Shown here: piece after piece, positions 35,011 to 47,704 of the stretch
How positions within the stretch are numbered: position 1 is the stretch's first letter
Layout: every line of letters starts with the position of its first letter
Origin: Siphonodentalium dalli
Lineage: Eukaryota; Mollusca; Scaphopoda; Gadilida; Siphonodentaliidae
NCBI GenBank assembly: GCA_032622095.1
Contig: CP136063.1
Span: forward strand, 120,112,723-120,176,722
Direction of reading: 5' to 3'
Length of the DNA stretch: 64,000 bases
Made by a program: the position numbers and the translations under genes
The notes under the pieces: model-generated
What the model saw: the letters and a program-made list of their open reading frames with translations, nothing else
What the model was told of the DNA's origin: nothing
The model's database searches: none

Positions 35011-36344
35011 TACTAGATTTGTCTCGCATCTTTCCATTTCCAAAACAAATATAAAATGAACACTCATTCATATTTTGAACATCTAAGGCAGCACACATAT
35101 CACATATCATGCACAGTCCAACAAAAAACCTCTGTTTCTGTTAACCGGCCTCAACTCATCCATAACTTCCAACTGTTTTCATTTAAAAGATTTAAGAAAC
35201 GAGAGGCCGATCACGATCGGCAGATGTTTAACCCATACCTTGGCGATAGCGATTAGCTATTTTTATAAATTTTATAAATCCTTACATCAACCTTTTCATG
35301 AGTGCTAAAGTTTCAACAATTCACACTTAATATAGTGATCATGTGAAAAATATTTAGTTATCACATTGTGTCAACAGGATTGGCGGAGGATGTTAATATT
35401 TTTAAGCAAATAAACCAAATGACCCTCACTATGCAGGTTAGGGGTGTGTTCTTGTCAACTATGCCAAGAACTACATGTATAAACATAGTCAATGGAAATA
35501 TTTGAGTTATCAAATCGGATAGAATAGGGTTAATCTTACCCAAACTAATGAACTGATAAACACAAAATAGTCTATACAAAGCATGTCATTGGATTTAGAA
35601 ACCCATACAATAAGTCAGTCTCAATAATACCAGCACCATTAATATTACCCTGGAGCCCAAATGCAACTGAGGGAATTTCAAAATAAGACATTTCCTCTAA
35701 TGATAAATATATAATTGGGGATTTATTGAAACCCTTACTGAACCTGGATCAAAGTGAAAGGGATAATATTATATCTGTCAATCGCATAATATGTGTCTAT
35801 GGAATGGTTTAATTTTAATCCCAAATCCATGCAAATCAAAAGTGGATCACCATCAACCTGGACATAATATAGGAGAATGATCAAACGAAAAGCTTCAAAA
35901 CCATATGATGTGTGGAGAGGGTTAATCATTTGCAATGACATCACATCATGGAACTGAGGAATGTGTGGATTAATTTTTGTCTAAGATAAGACAACAGTGT
36001 ATGTAGACAACAATGTCTGTAAAACATCCCTACAAATTAAGTAACAATGGACTATTTCCAATTTAATATTTTAGAATAGGTGTCCTATAGTGTTTACATA
36101 AACTTTAGTAATGAACCTGTTTCAGCAAAGGGGTTAACTTAATATTGCACAGAAAACAGCACTCCACCAGATAGCCATCAATCAATTTGACATTAATATG
36201 ATAACAAATCCTGCCAGCCAGAAGTACCACTATCAGGCTTTATAGCATGTCCATAGACATAGTGATAATTAACTCATTTCAATAACACATGGTCTGCCAG
36301 ATATGTTCTCTTAAAATTCCCAGCAGTAATTACTTGAATTAAAA
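35011..36344. other. AT-rich intronic sequence
   Basis: Nothing recognisable: no supported coding region, RNA gene or tandem repeat. Confidence 0.4.
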
Positions 36345-37175
36345 AGGGTCATAACTCTGTTAAAATATATCGGATCAAACCCATATTCGAACTCGATCTG
36401 TATTTATGGGTGATAAATTCATATACCAAATTTGGTGCTGATCAGATGAAAAATGTTTTGAGTCATAGCAGCTTGGGTGAATTCTAAGTAAACATAAGAG
36501 TGAAAAGGGTTAATTAAACAATACCAAAAACAATACAGACTAAGAACGTGCTAAGAAAAACCTAGGTAAGAAATATGAGGCAGATCAGAAGAAATATGTT
36601 CAACTTATTGCATTGGATAGCATGTGTGTAAAGGGTTAATTATTTTCTAAACCGATAAACCAATCAATACCAAAAACTATACAGATGAGGGGCATGTCAT
36701 CATAAACCTACATATCAAATATGAACACAATCGGACAAAATATACTTTGGTTATAGCATCGGATTTTTGTTTTTTTAATTTTATTTTCGAAAAAGGGTCA
36801 TAACTCCTTTAAAATAAATCGGATCAAACCCATATTCGAACTCGATCTGTATTTTGGGCTGTGAAACTAACTAAAAATGTTCGAGTTATGGCAGAATGCG
36901 TCAATTCTAAGTCGAAAAAGGGCCATAACTCTGTAACAAAAATTCGGATCAAACCCAAATTCGAACTCGATCCGTATTTTGGGCTGAGAAACCCATATAC
37001 AAAATTTGGTTCCGATCGGATAGAAAATGTTAGAGTTATCGCATTACTCGTAAAGTGTCTACGGACAGACAGACGGACAGACAGACAGACGGACAGACAG
37101 ACAGACGGACCAACGACGAGTGGTCAATCCGGGCAACGACACTATGTTTACCATACTATGGTATGGGTAAACATA
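36345..37175 (+). mobile_element. Tandem-repeat element, 'ggtcataactc' family
   Basis: At least three degenerate units (from about 36347, 36795 and 36918) share gggtcataactc, tcggatcaaacccatattcg and aactcgatctgtatttt. They are followed by a (GACGGACAGACA)n microsatellite (37060-37108) and a 3' hairpin gtttaccatactatggtatg then ggtaaac. Same layout as the helentron-like elements, but a different sequence family. Confidence 0.55.
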
Positions 37176-37573
37176 AAAAAAGAAAAAAAAATCTCTGCCA
37201 GCTGTTAAAACACACTTTTTTCTTCCTAAGCCATTTTTTATTTCCTCTGTAAAATTCCACACTGTGCATTGCAAAAGAAATACAGACAGGCCTTAAAATC
37301 CACAAAGTTTTGCGAGAATCACAATGTGGAATTTCTACAGTGAATCAGCTGCTTTTATGAAATCAAACTAAGAAACCCCGACAGGCCCATAATTTTGGCC
37401 TGATCTCAATCTTTTTGCCACAGACATCATGCACAGAATAATTATCCAACACCCTCCTTAAATTGAATTCAGAAAAATGCTACATGTATATCCTTGAATT
37501 GGTAGTGGATTTGTAAGCAGAAATTCACAATGGATATTCAAACCCACAATGACATGTCATACCAACATATAAT

Positions 37574-37990
37574 GAAAGTGTTAGTGTCACTGTATCTCAA
37601 CTTGGGGAGGCATTAATTTTATGATAAAGAAATGAAAAGTCAAGGAGTGTCAGTGAACAGATTGTATTGTGTATATCAAATTATTTTCATTTCAAACAAT
37701 ACTCCAATAAATAACTCAAAGATCCGTATGAAGTTTGGTGACGATCAGCTGAAGGATGTGGCCTGTAGGGTGAGACAAAGGATTTAGTCATGCAAAGAGT
37801 AAAAAAAAAAAAAATTCAAATTCGATAGCTCCCATCCAGAGGTGATCCTGAACATGCCTGTAATCTTTCAAAAGAATTAACCAATAAATGCAGTCTGCAG
37901 GGTGTGCTGATGAATTCAAATCTGAAATCAAAGATTCGGAAACAAGGGTTGCACATCAAAGATGGCTCTGGTTGAGTTTTTTTGGCCATA
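37574..37990 (+). mobile_element. Diverged 5' fragment of a family-1 helentron-like element
   Basis: It begins aatgaaagtgttagtgtcac and tgtatctcaacttgg and matches the old element at 19844 (ttattttcatttcaaacaat and so on). It is truncated before the intact element that starts at 38021. Confidence 0.6.
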
Positions 37991-38940
37991 AAAGTGAATC
38001 TGTCTGACTGAGAAACATTAATGAAAGTGTCAATGACACTGTAAATGACACTGTAGCTCAACTTTGTAAAGAAGGTAATTTTTTTGTGATTGACAATGAA
38101 TAGAGAGATTAAAAAGGAGTGTAAAAAATGAGCAGTAAAGGATTAAGTCATACCCAGAGTAAAATCCAAGATGGCAGCTGGTGGCCATGTTTTTTGTCCA
38201 ATGACCCCAAAATGACTCTTTCCCATCTACATTCCAATTTCAACAGCCATGAAAAATTTCATGATGTTCAGACTAAAGGTACGACCTGTAGACCGTGCTA
38301 AAGGATTTAGTCATACAAAGAGTAAAATCCAAGATGGCTGCTGGTGGCCATGTTTTATGGCCGATTGACCCCAAAATGACTCGTTCCCATCTACATGTCA
38401 TTATTAACATCCATGACAAATTTTATGATTATCAAACTAAAGGTACGACCTGTAGCTTAAAGGATTTAGTCATACAAAGAGTAAAATCCAAGATGGCTGT
38501 TGGCGGCATTGTTTTTTGTCCGAATGACCCCAAAATGGCTCTTTCCCATCTACATTCCAATTTCAAAAGCCATGAAAAATTTCATGATGATCAGACTAAA
38601 ATTACGACCTGTAGCCCATGCTAAAGGATTTAGTCATACAAAGAGTCAAATCCAAGATGGCTGCTGGTGGCCATGTTTTATGGCCGTATGACCCCAAAAT
38701 GACTCGTTCCCATCTACATGTCAATATTAACATCCCTGACAAATTTTATGATGATCACACTAAAGGTACGACCTGTAGCTCGTGCTAAAGAATTTAGTCA
38801 TACAAAGAGTAAAATCCAAGATGGCTGCCATGTTTTTTGGCCGAATGACCCCAAAATGACTCGTTCCCATCTACATGTCATTGTTAACATCCATTTTATG
38901 ATGATCAGACTAAAAGTACGACCTGTAGCCCGTGCTAAAT

Positions 38941-40554
38941 GATTTAGTCATACAAAGAGTAAAATCCAAGATGGCTGCTGGTGGCCATGTTTTTTGGCCG
39001 AATGACCTCAAAATGACTCGTTCCCATCTACATGTCATTGTTAATATCCATGACAAATTTTATGATGATCAGACTAAAGGTACGACCTATAGCCCGTGCT
39101 AAAGGATTTAGTCATACAAAGAGTAAAATACAAGATGGCTGCTGGCGGCCATGTTTTTTGGCCGAATGACCCCAAAATGAATCGTTCCCATCTACATGTG
39201 AATATTAACATCCAAGACAAATTTCATGATGATCAGACGAACAGTACGACCTGTAGCCCGTGCAAATGGATTGAATTTTTAAATCAAGATGACCGCTGGC
39301 GGCCATGTTTTTCGTCCTAATGACCCCAAAATGACTCGTTCCCATCTACATTCCAATTTCAACAGCCATGAAAAATTTCATGATGATCAGACTCAAGGTA
39401 GGACCTGCAGTCCGTGCTAAAGGATTTAGTCATACAAAGAGTAAAATCCAAGATGGCTGATGGCGGCCATGTTTTTCGGCCGAATGACCCCAAAATATCT
39501 CGTTCCCATCTACATGTCATTGTTAACATCCATGATAAATTTTATGATGATCAGACTAAAGGTACGAGCTGTAGCCCGTGCTAAAGAATTTAGTCATACA
39601 AAGAGTAAAATCCAAGATGGCTGCTGGCGGCCATGTGTTTTGGCCGAATGACCCCAAAATTACTCGTTCCCATCTACATGTCAATATTAACATCCATGAC
39701 AAATTTTATGATGATCAGACGAACAGTACGACCTGTGGCCTGTGCTAATGGATTAAATTTTGAAATCAAAGATGGCCACTGGCGGCCATGTTTTTTGTAC
39801 TAATGACCCCAAAATGACTCGTTCCCATCTACATTCCAATTCCAACAGCCATGATAAATTTTATGATGATCAGACTAAAGGTACGACCTGTAGCCCGTGC
39901 TAAAGGATTTAGTCATACAAAGAGTAAAATCCAAGATGGCTGCTGGCGGCCATGTTTTTTTTGCCGGAATGACCCAAAAATGACTCGTTCCCATCTACAT
40001 GTCATTGTTAACATCCATGACAAATTTTATGATGATCCGTCTAAAGGTACGATCTGTAGCCCGTGTCAAAGGATTTAGTCATGCAAAGAGTAAAATCTAA
40101 GAGGGCTGCCGGCGGCCATGTTTTTTGGCCGAATGACCCCAAAATTACTCGTTCCCATCTACATGTCAATATTAACATCCATGACAAATTTCATGACAAT
40201 AAGACGAACAGTACGGCCTGTAGCTCGTGCTAATGGATTGAGTTTTGAAATCCAAGTTGGCCGCTGGCGGCCATGTTTATTTGCCGAATGACCCCAAAAT
40301 GACTCATTCCCATCTACATGTCAATGTCAACAGCCATGACAAATTTCATAATGATCCGACCAAAGGAACGACCTGTAGCCCATGCTAAAGGATTTAGTCA
40401 AACAAAGAGTAAAATCCAAGATGGCTGCTGGTGGCCATGTTTTATGGCCGAATGACCCCAAAATGACTCGTTCCCATCTACATGTCAATATTAACATCCC
40501 TGACAAATTTTATGATGATCAGACTAAAATAACGACCTGTAGCCCGTGCTAAAT
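38941..40554 (+). repeat. Higher-order repeat copy A (~1.6 kb)
   Basis: A block of about ten ~160-bp monomers begins gatttagtcatacaaagagt with a gacctcaaaatgactcg monomer. The monomer order recurs in copies B and C. Confidence 0.85.
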
Positions 40555-42635
40555 GATTTAGTCATACAAAGAGTAAAATCCAAGATGGCTGCTGGTGGCC
40601 ATGTTTTTTGGCCGAATGACCTCAAAATGACTCGTTCCCATCTACATGTCATTGTTAACATCCATGACAAATTTTATGATGATCAGACTAAAGGTACGAC
40701 CTATAGCCCGTGCTAAAGGATTTAGTCATACAAAGAGTAAAATACAAGATGGCTGCTGGCGGCCATGTTTTTTGGCCGAATGACCCCAAAATGAATCGTT
40801 CCCATCTACATGTGAATATTAACATCCAAGACAAATTTCATGATGATCAGACGAACAGTACGACCTGTAGCCCGTGCTAATGGATTGAATTTTTAAATCA
40901 AGATGACCGCTGGCGGCCATGTTTTTCGTCCTAATGACCCCAAAATGACTCGTTCCCATCTACATTCCAATTTCAACAGCCATGAAAAATTTCATGATGA
41001 TCAGACTCAAGGTAGGACCTGCAGTCCGTGCTAAAGGATTTAGTCATACAAAGAGTAAAATCCAAGATGGCTGATGGCAGCCATGTTTTTCGGCCGAATG
41101 ACCCCAAAATAACTCGTTCCCATCTACATGTCATTGTTAACAACCATGATAAATTTTATGATGATCAGACAAAAGGTACGAGCTGTAGCCCGTGCTAAAG
41201 AATTTAGTCATACAAAGAGTAAAATCCAAGATGGCTGCTGGCGGCCATGGGTTTTGGCCGAATGACCCCAAAATTACTCGTTCCCATCTACATGTCAATA
41301 TTAACATCCATGACAAATTTTATGATGATCAGACGAACAGTACGACCTGTGGCCCGTGCTAATGGATTAAATTTTGAAATCAAAGATGGCCACTGGCGGC
41401 CATGTTTTTTGTACTAATGACCCCAAAATGACTCGTTCCCATCTACATTCCAATTCCAACAGCCATGACAAATTTCATGATGATCAGACTAAAGGTACGA
41501 CCTGTAGCCCGTGCTAAAGGATTTAGTCATACAAAGAGTAAAATCCAAGATGGCTGCTGGCGGCCATGTTTTTTGCCGGAATGACCCAAAAATGACTCGT
41601 TCCCATCTACATGTCATTGTTAACATCCATGACAAATTTTATGATGATCCGTCTAAAGGTACGATCTGTAGCCCGTGTCAAAGGATTTAGTCATGCAAAG
41701 AGTAAAATCTAAGAGGGCTGCCGGCGGCCATGTTTTTTGGCCGAATGACCCCAAAATTACTCGTTCCCATCTACATGTCAATATTAACATCCATGACAAA
41801 TTTTATGATGATCAGACGAACAGTACGACCTGTGGCCTGTGCTAATGGATTAAATTTTGAAATCAAAGATGGCCACTGGCGGCCATGTTTTTTGTACTAA
41901 TGACCCCAAAATGACTCGTTCCCATCTACATTCCAATTCCAACATCCATGACAAATTTTATGATGATCCGTCTAAAGGTACGATCTGTAGCCCGTGTCAA
42001 AGGATTTAGTCATGCAAAGAGTAAAATCTAAGAGGGCTGCCGGCGGCCATGTTTTTTGGCCGAATGACCCCAAAATTACTCGTTCCCATCTACATGTCAA
42101 TATTAACATCCATGACAAATTTCATGACAATAAGACGAACAGTACGGCCTGTAGCTCGTGCTAATGGATTGAGTTTTGAAATCCAAGTTGGCCGCTGGCG
42201 GCCATGTTTATTTGCCGAATGACCCCAAAATGACTCATTCCCATCTACATGTCAATGTCAACAGCCATGACAAATTTCATAATGATCCGACCAAAGGAAC
42301 GACCTGTAGCCCATGCTAAAGGATTTAGTCATACAAAGAGTAAAATCCAAGATGGCTGCTGGTGGCCATGTTTTATGGCCGAATGACCCCAAAATGACTC
42401 GTTCCCATCTACATGTCAATATTAACATCCCTGACAAATTTTATGATGATCACACTAAAGGTACGACCTGTAGCTCGTGCTAAAGAATTTAGTCATACAA
42501 AGAGTAAAATCCAAGATGGCTGCCATGTTTTTTGGCCGAATAACCCCAAAATGACTCGTTCCCATCTACATGTCATTGTTAACATCCATTTTATGATGAT
42601 CAGACTAAAAGTACGACCTGTAGCCCGTGCTAAAT
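40555..42635 (+). repeat. Higher-order repeat copy B (~2.1 kb)
   Basis: Same monomer order as copy A, plus an internal extra duplication of two to three monomers (about 41740-42040, with gatccgtctaaaggtacgat twice). Confidence 0.85.
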
Positions 42636-44090
42636 GATTTAGTCATACAAAGAGTAAAATCCAAGATGGCTGCTGGTGGCCATGTTTTTTGGCCGAATGA
42701 CCTCAAAATGACTCGTTCCCATCTACATGTCATTGTTAACATCCATGACAAATTTTATGATGATCAGACTAAAGGTACGACCTATAGCCCGTGCTAAAGG
42801 ATTTAGTCATACAAAGAGTAAAATACAAGATGGCTGCTGGCGGCCATGTTTTTTGGCCGAATGACCCCAAAATGAATCGTTCCCATCTACATGTGAATAT
42901 TAACATCCAAGACAAATTTCATGATGATCAGACGAACAGTACGACCTGTAGCCCGTGCTAATGGATTGAATTTTTAAATCAAGATGACCGCTGGCGGCCA
43001 TGTTTTTCGTCCTAATGACCCCAAAATGACTCGTTCCCATCTACATTCCAATTTCAACAGCCATGAAAAATTTCATGATGATCAGACTCAAGGTAGGACC
43101 TGCAGTCCGTGCTAAAGGATTTAGTCATACAAAGAGTAAAATCCAAGATGGCTGATGGCAGCCATGTTTTTCGGCCAAATGACCCCAAAATATCTCGTTC
43201 CCATCTACATGTCATTGTTAACATCCATGATAAATTTTATGATGATCAGACTAAAGGTACGAGCTGTAGCCCGTGCTAAAGAATTTAGTCATACAAAGAG
43301 TAAAATCCAAGATGGCTGCTGGCGGCCATGTGTTTTGGCCGAATGACCCCAAAATTACTCGTTCCCATCTACATGTCAATATTAACATCCATGACAAATT
43401 TTATGATGATCAGACGAACAGTACGACCTGTGGCCCGTGCTAATGGATTAAATTTTGAAATCAAAGATGGCCACTGGCGGCCATGTTTTTTGTACTAATG
43501 ACCCCAAAATGACTCGTTCCCATCTACATTCCAATTCCAACAGCCATGACAAATTTCATGATGATCAGACTAAAGGTACGACCTGTAGCCCGTGCTAAAG
43601 GATTTAGTCATACAAAGAGTAAAATCCAAGATGGCTGCTGGCGGCTATGTTTTTTGCCGGAATGACCCAAAAATGACTCGTTCCCATCTACATGTCATTG
43701 TTAACATCCATGACAAATTTTATGATGATCCGTCTAAAGGTACGATCTGTAGCCCGTGTCAAAGGATTTAGTCATGCAAAGAGCAAAATCTAAGAGGGCT
43801 GTCGGCAGCCATGTTTTTTGGCCAAATGACCCCAAAATTACTCGTTCCCATCTACATGTCAATATTAACATCCATGACAAATTTCATGACAATAAGACGA
43901 ACAGTACGGCCTGTAGCCCGTGCTAATGGATTGAGTTTTGAAATCCAAGTTGGCTGCTGGCGGCCATGTTTATTTGCCGAATGACCCCAAAATGACTCAT
44001 TCCCATCTACATGTCAATGTCAACAGCCATGACAAATTTCATAATGATCCGACCAAAGGAACGACCTGTAGCCCGTGCTAAAGGAAATTG
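42636..44090 (+). repeat. Higher-order repeat copy C (~1.45 kb)
   Basis: Third copy. Specific variants are shared with copy A at an offset of 3,695 bp (for example the monomers at 39460 and 43155). Confidence 0.85.
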
Positions 44091-44224
44091 TTGACGAGTC
44101 ACGCACACACACACACACACACACGGACGACGGATACCAAGTCATGGCAATAGCTGAAACTTTACAAAGTAAAGTTGAGCTAAAAATGGACAAACTAAAA
44201 CAACAACTGATATAAAAAAAATCA

Positions 44225-44363
44225 AACTCAATCAAGATAGTGTTGTCAAAGATTCATATACCCAATATGAATGGAATCGGTTGACTTTTGTTCCAGTTAT
44301 CGCGCTAACGTTCATAAAATTGCTAAAAATAGACAACCAATGGCCATAACTCAGGTAAAACAA
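44225..44363. repeat. Spacer with 'ataactcaggtaaaa' repeat unit
   Basis: A single unit of another dispersed repeat (tgttgtcaaagattcatata, aatcggttgacttttgttcc). It recurs at about 46010-46250. Confidence 0.5.
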
Positions 44364-45932
44364 AATGAAAGTGTCAATGACACTGTAGCTCAACTTGGAA
44401 AGGGAATAATTTAATGTATTACAGTCAATGGAGCGATTAGGAATGTGGAAAGTTGAATGTCTAATACTAGTTTATAGACATGAAGAGAAAAGTAAAATCC
44501 AAGATGGCTGCTGGTGGCCATGTTTTGGCCAAATGACCCCAAAATGAGTCGTTCCCATCTACATGTCATCGTTAACATCCATGACAAATTTTATGATGAT
44601 CAGACTAAAGGTACGACCTGTGGCCCGTGCTAATGGATTAAATATTGAAATCAAAGATGGCGGCTTTTGTCCAAATACCCCAAAATGACTCGTTCCCATT
44701 TACATTCCAATTTCAACAGCCATGTTAAATTTTATGATGATCAGACTAAAGGTATGACCTGTAGCCCGTGCTAATGGATTTAGTCATACAAAGAGTAAAA
44801 TCCAAGATGGATGCTGGCGGCCATGTTTTTTTGGCCGAATGACCCCAAAATGACTCGTTCCCATCTACATGTCATTATTAACATTCACGACAAATTTTAT
44901 GATGATCAGACTAAAGGTACAACCTGTAGCCCGTGCTAAAGGATTTAGTCATACAAAGAGTAAAATCCAAGATGGCTGCTGGCGACCATGTTTTTTGGCC
45001 GAATGACCCCAAAATTACTCGTTCCCATCTACATATCATTGTTAACATCCATGACAAATTTTATGATGATCAGACTAAAGGTACAACCTGCAGCCCGTGC
45101 TGAAGAATTTAGTCATACAAAAAGAGTAAAATCCAAGATGGTTGTTGGTGGCCATGTTTTTTGGCCGAATGACCCCAAAATTACTCGTTTCCCATCTACA
45201 TGTCAATATTATCATCCATGACAAATTTCATGATGATCAGACGAACAGTACGACCTGTGGTCCGTGCTAATGGATTAAATTTTTAAATCCAAGATGGCCA
45301 CTGGCGGCCATGTTTTTTGTCCGAATGACACCAAAGTGACTCGTTCCCATCTACATTCCAATTTCAACAGCCATGACAATATTTATGATGATCAGACTAA
45401 AGGTACGACCTGTAGCCCGTGCTAAAGGATTTAGTCATACAAAGAGTAAAATACAAGATGGCTGCTGGCGGCCATGTTTTTTGGCCGAATGACCCCAAAA
45501 TGAATCGTTCCCATCTACATGTGAATATTAACATCCAAGACAAATTTTTTAGTTTGAAATCCAAGATGGCTGCTGGCGGCCATGTTTTTGGGCCGAATGA
45601 CCCCAAAATTATTCGTTCCCATCTACATGTCAATATTAACATCCATGACAAATTTCATGATGATCAGACAAACAGTACGGCCTGTAGCCTGTGCTAATGG
45701 ATTGAATTTTGAAATCCAAGATGACCGCTGGCGGCCATGTTTTTTTTCCGAATGACCCCAAAATTTAAAATTCTGGTCTAAATGTTGATGTCAACAGCTA
45801 TGACAAATTTCATAATGATCCGACCAAAGGTACGACCTGTAGCCTGCATTGTTGATGCCTTACGTACACACGCACACACGGACGACAAAGCCATGGCAAT
45901 AGCTCAAACTTTACAACGTAAAGTTGAGCTAA
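44364..45932 (+). mobile_element. Helentron/HINE-like element 3, family 1 (1.57 kb)
   Basis: The 5' end atgaaagtgtcaatgacact and the following ~120 bp are almost identical to element 1, including gaatgtctaatactagttta. The 3' end is a short acacacgg tract, hairpin ACTTTACAACGTAAAGT, and GAGCTAA at 45926-45932. The core has about eight ~160-bp units, one internally truncated near 45545. Confidence 0.8.
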
Positions 45933-46369
45933 AAATGGACAAACATGCCTTACCTGGTTTTCAAACTCGATCGAGATGCTATCATGGTCCATACACCCAA
46001 TATTTTTGAGAATCAGTTGAAGTTGGTTCCAGTTTTTGCAGTCATAAAAACTAAGGACTGTAACTCAGGTAAAAGGTTCGGACAAATCTGGATTTTGGTC
46101 TTGATCAAGATATTGTTGTGAAAGATCCATATACCAAATATAAATGAAATTGGTTGACATTGTTCAAGTTATCTCCCTGACAGACCTAAAATTGCTAAAA
46201 ATCGAAACAAGTGGCGTAACTCTGGTTAGAAAATCAAGGTGGGCCTGAGATTCTGTGTACAGCTGTCACAAGTGACAATAAACTCATATGCCAAATATTG
46301 TCATAATCCTTCAATAAGCGGCTATGTTATACAGGTTTGGGGCCGCCTGCCCATCCGGACACCCACCAA

Positions 46370-46565
46370 CCATCCCTTGCTAAACCAAAGTCGAGTCAAC
46401 TAAAAATTGACGGCTCCCATCTACAGGTCACATTAAGATTCATATGAAGTTTGGTGATGATCGGATGAGGGATGTGGCCTGTAGGGTGTGCAAAGGAAAT
46501 TGTTGACAGATGTACACATGGACAATGGACACCAACCCATAGCAATAGCTCAAACTTGACTTCGT
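46370..46565 (+). mobile_element. Relic 3' end of an old family-1 element
   Basis: One diverged unit (ttgacggctcccatctacag, gtgatgatcggatgagggat) is followed by ggaaattgttgacagatgta and catagcaatagctcaaactt. Truncated at both ends. Confidence 0.5.
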
Positions 46566-46778
46566 CCAACAGTCTTTACATTCTACGAGCATAAGAAGTG
46601 TAGAAATAAAAAAACATTCCAATATAAAAACATATCAGAGAAATATTAGTTGTGCAGAAGTTTAAAATATACAGGAGGGCTATTAGCTCTCCCGAGACAA
46701 TTTAAGAGGGGTCTTTTCAGATATTTGATAAACTGCCTGGTCGGAATATATCATAAGCAGATTGATAACTTGATTTAC

Positions 46779-46902
46779 CTTTGTATTCTGGATAAGGGTG
46801 CAAATACTCCATGTTTAGGTTTACAGGTGAAGTATCGAATATCATTAACAGTGCCATCATTCTTGCCAACTGGTTTGTCTAATTCAATGCCATACCATAC
46901 TC
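46779..46902 (-). CDS. CLIP4: CLIP4-like exon: C-terminal half of second CAP-Gly domain
   Basis: The exon is 124 bp with acceptor attatttttgcag and donor AAG then GTAAAT. It completes the CAP-Gly domain begun in the exon at 49760: GVWYGIELDKPVGKNDG, then the aromatic/cysteine strand RYFTCKPKHGVFAPLSRIQ. GKNDG is the signature loop that contacts the C-terminal EEY/F peptide of tubulin and EB proteins. The last bases (AG) pair with the G at the start of the exon at 31046 to make Arg, so the 15.7-kb intron between them is phase 2. It follows the preceding exon exactly in phase (Gly split G/GA). Confidence 0.93.
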
Positions 46903-47704
46903 CTGCAAAAATAATATATGTAAGACGTAAGAAAGTAAACAATATTTTACTCAAACAGACATTGATCATTTGGACTTTTTTACACATCAATTTTCGATTG
47001 AGATAACACAGACCTTCGGGGAATATTTCTGACCAAATTCCAATGCTGAATTTCAAACTGGAGGATAAAAATCCAATTTTGCTGAAATGCTCATTTGTAC
47101 GACTTCAGTAAGTCTTTCCAAGGCATATAAAGTCTTATTATTTAATCATAAGCTGTCAATCCATGGAATACTGTAAAAAAAAGTCTGTCACATACTTTGC
47201 CATTAAGGTTATTTCTCGATAAACTATATTTCAAGATTACTCTCCGCTACAGAAATGACTGCAGCATTAAGTGATATGACCATGCCAATATACTGCATGC
47301 GTAAACATTGCATGAAAACTATTTGATACTTCCTGTAATTTAAAAGAGAATTCCGATGTTGGATCAGAATTTCTTAGGACTGCCCTGCAAATAACGGTAC
47401 TGCTACAAACACTCATTGACCAAGTACCTAGATAATTCAACAAGATTCGTGCTAACATTTGCAAAGAAATGAAACATTGAAATTGAAACTAACGAGTGTC
47501 ACCACGGTTGAAATATATCAAGAACATCTGCACCCCACTGGCCACTGAGTGATAAGTTGCCGCCAGCCAATCAAAAAAGATAAATTGATTATGCCACTTG
47601 ATCAATCAAATATTAGCTATCTAGGTGACAGAGTGTCTGTTTCAACTTTATGTGTGTGTTTTTTTTTTTTTTAAGTTTTTCACTTGTTTTACTTCTAACT
47701 TCTA

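Larger units (their letters stand above)
38021..44183 (+). mobile_element. Helentron/HINE-like element 2, family 1, expanded (6.2 kb)
   Basis: The 5' end is atgaaagtgtcaatgacact (with a small duplication of atgacactgta) and the 3' end is hairpin ACTTTACAAAGTAAAGT, then TGAGCTAA with CTAA at 44180-44183. The microsatellite before the 3' hairpin is (CA)n then cggacgac. The core array is about 5.9 kb, roughly 37 units by length, and shows higher-order repetition. No protein is encoded. It is in antisense orientation within a CLIP4-like intron. Confidence 0.8.

Noticed and set aside
27240-44090. CRISPR array as an explanation for the regular ~160-bp repeats
   Set aside because: Repeats are contiguous monomers without unique spacers, monomers are far too long, and the context is an animal intron.
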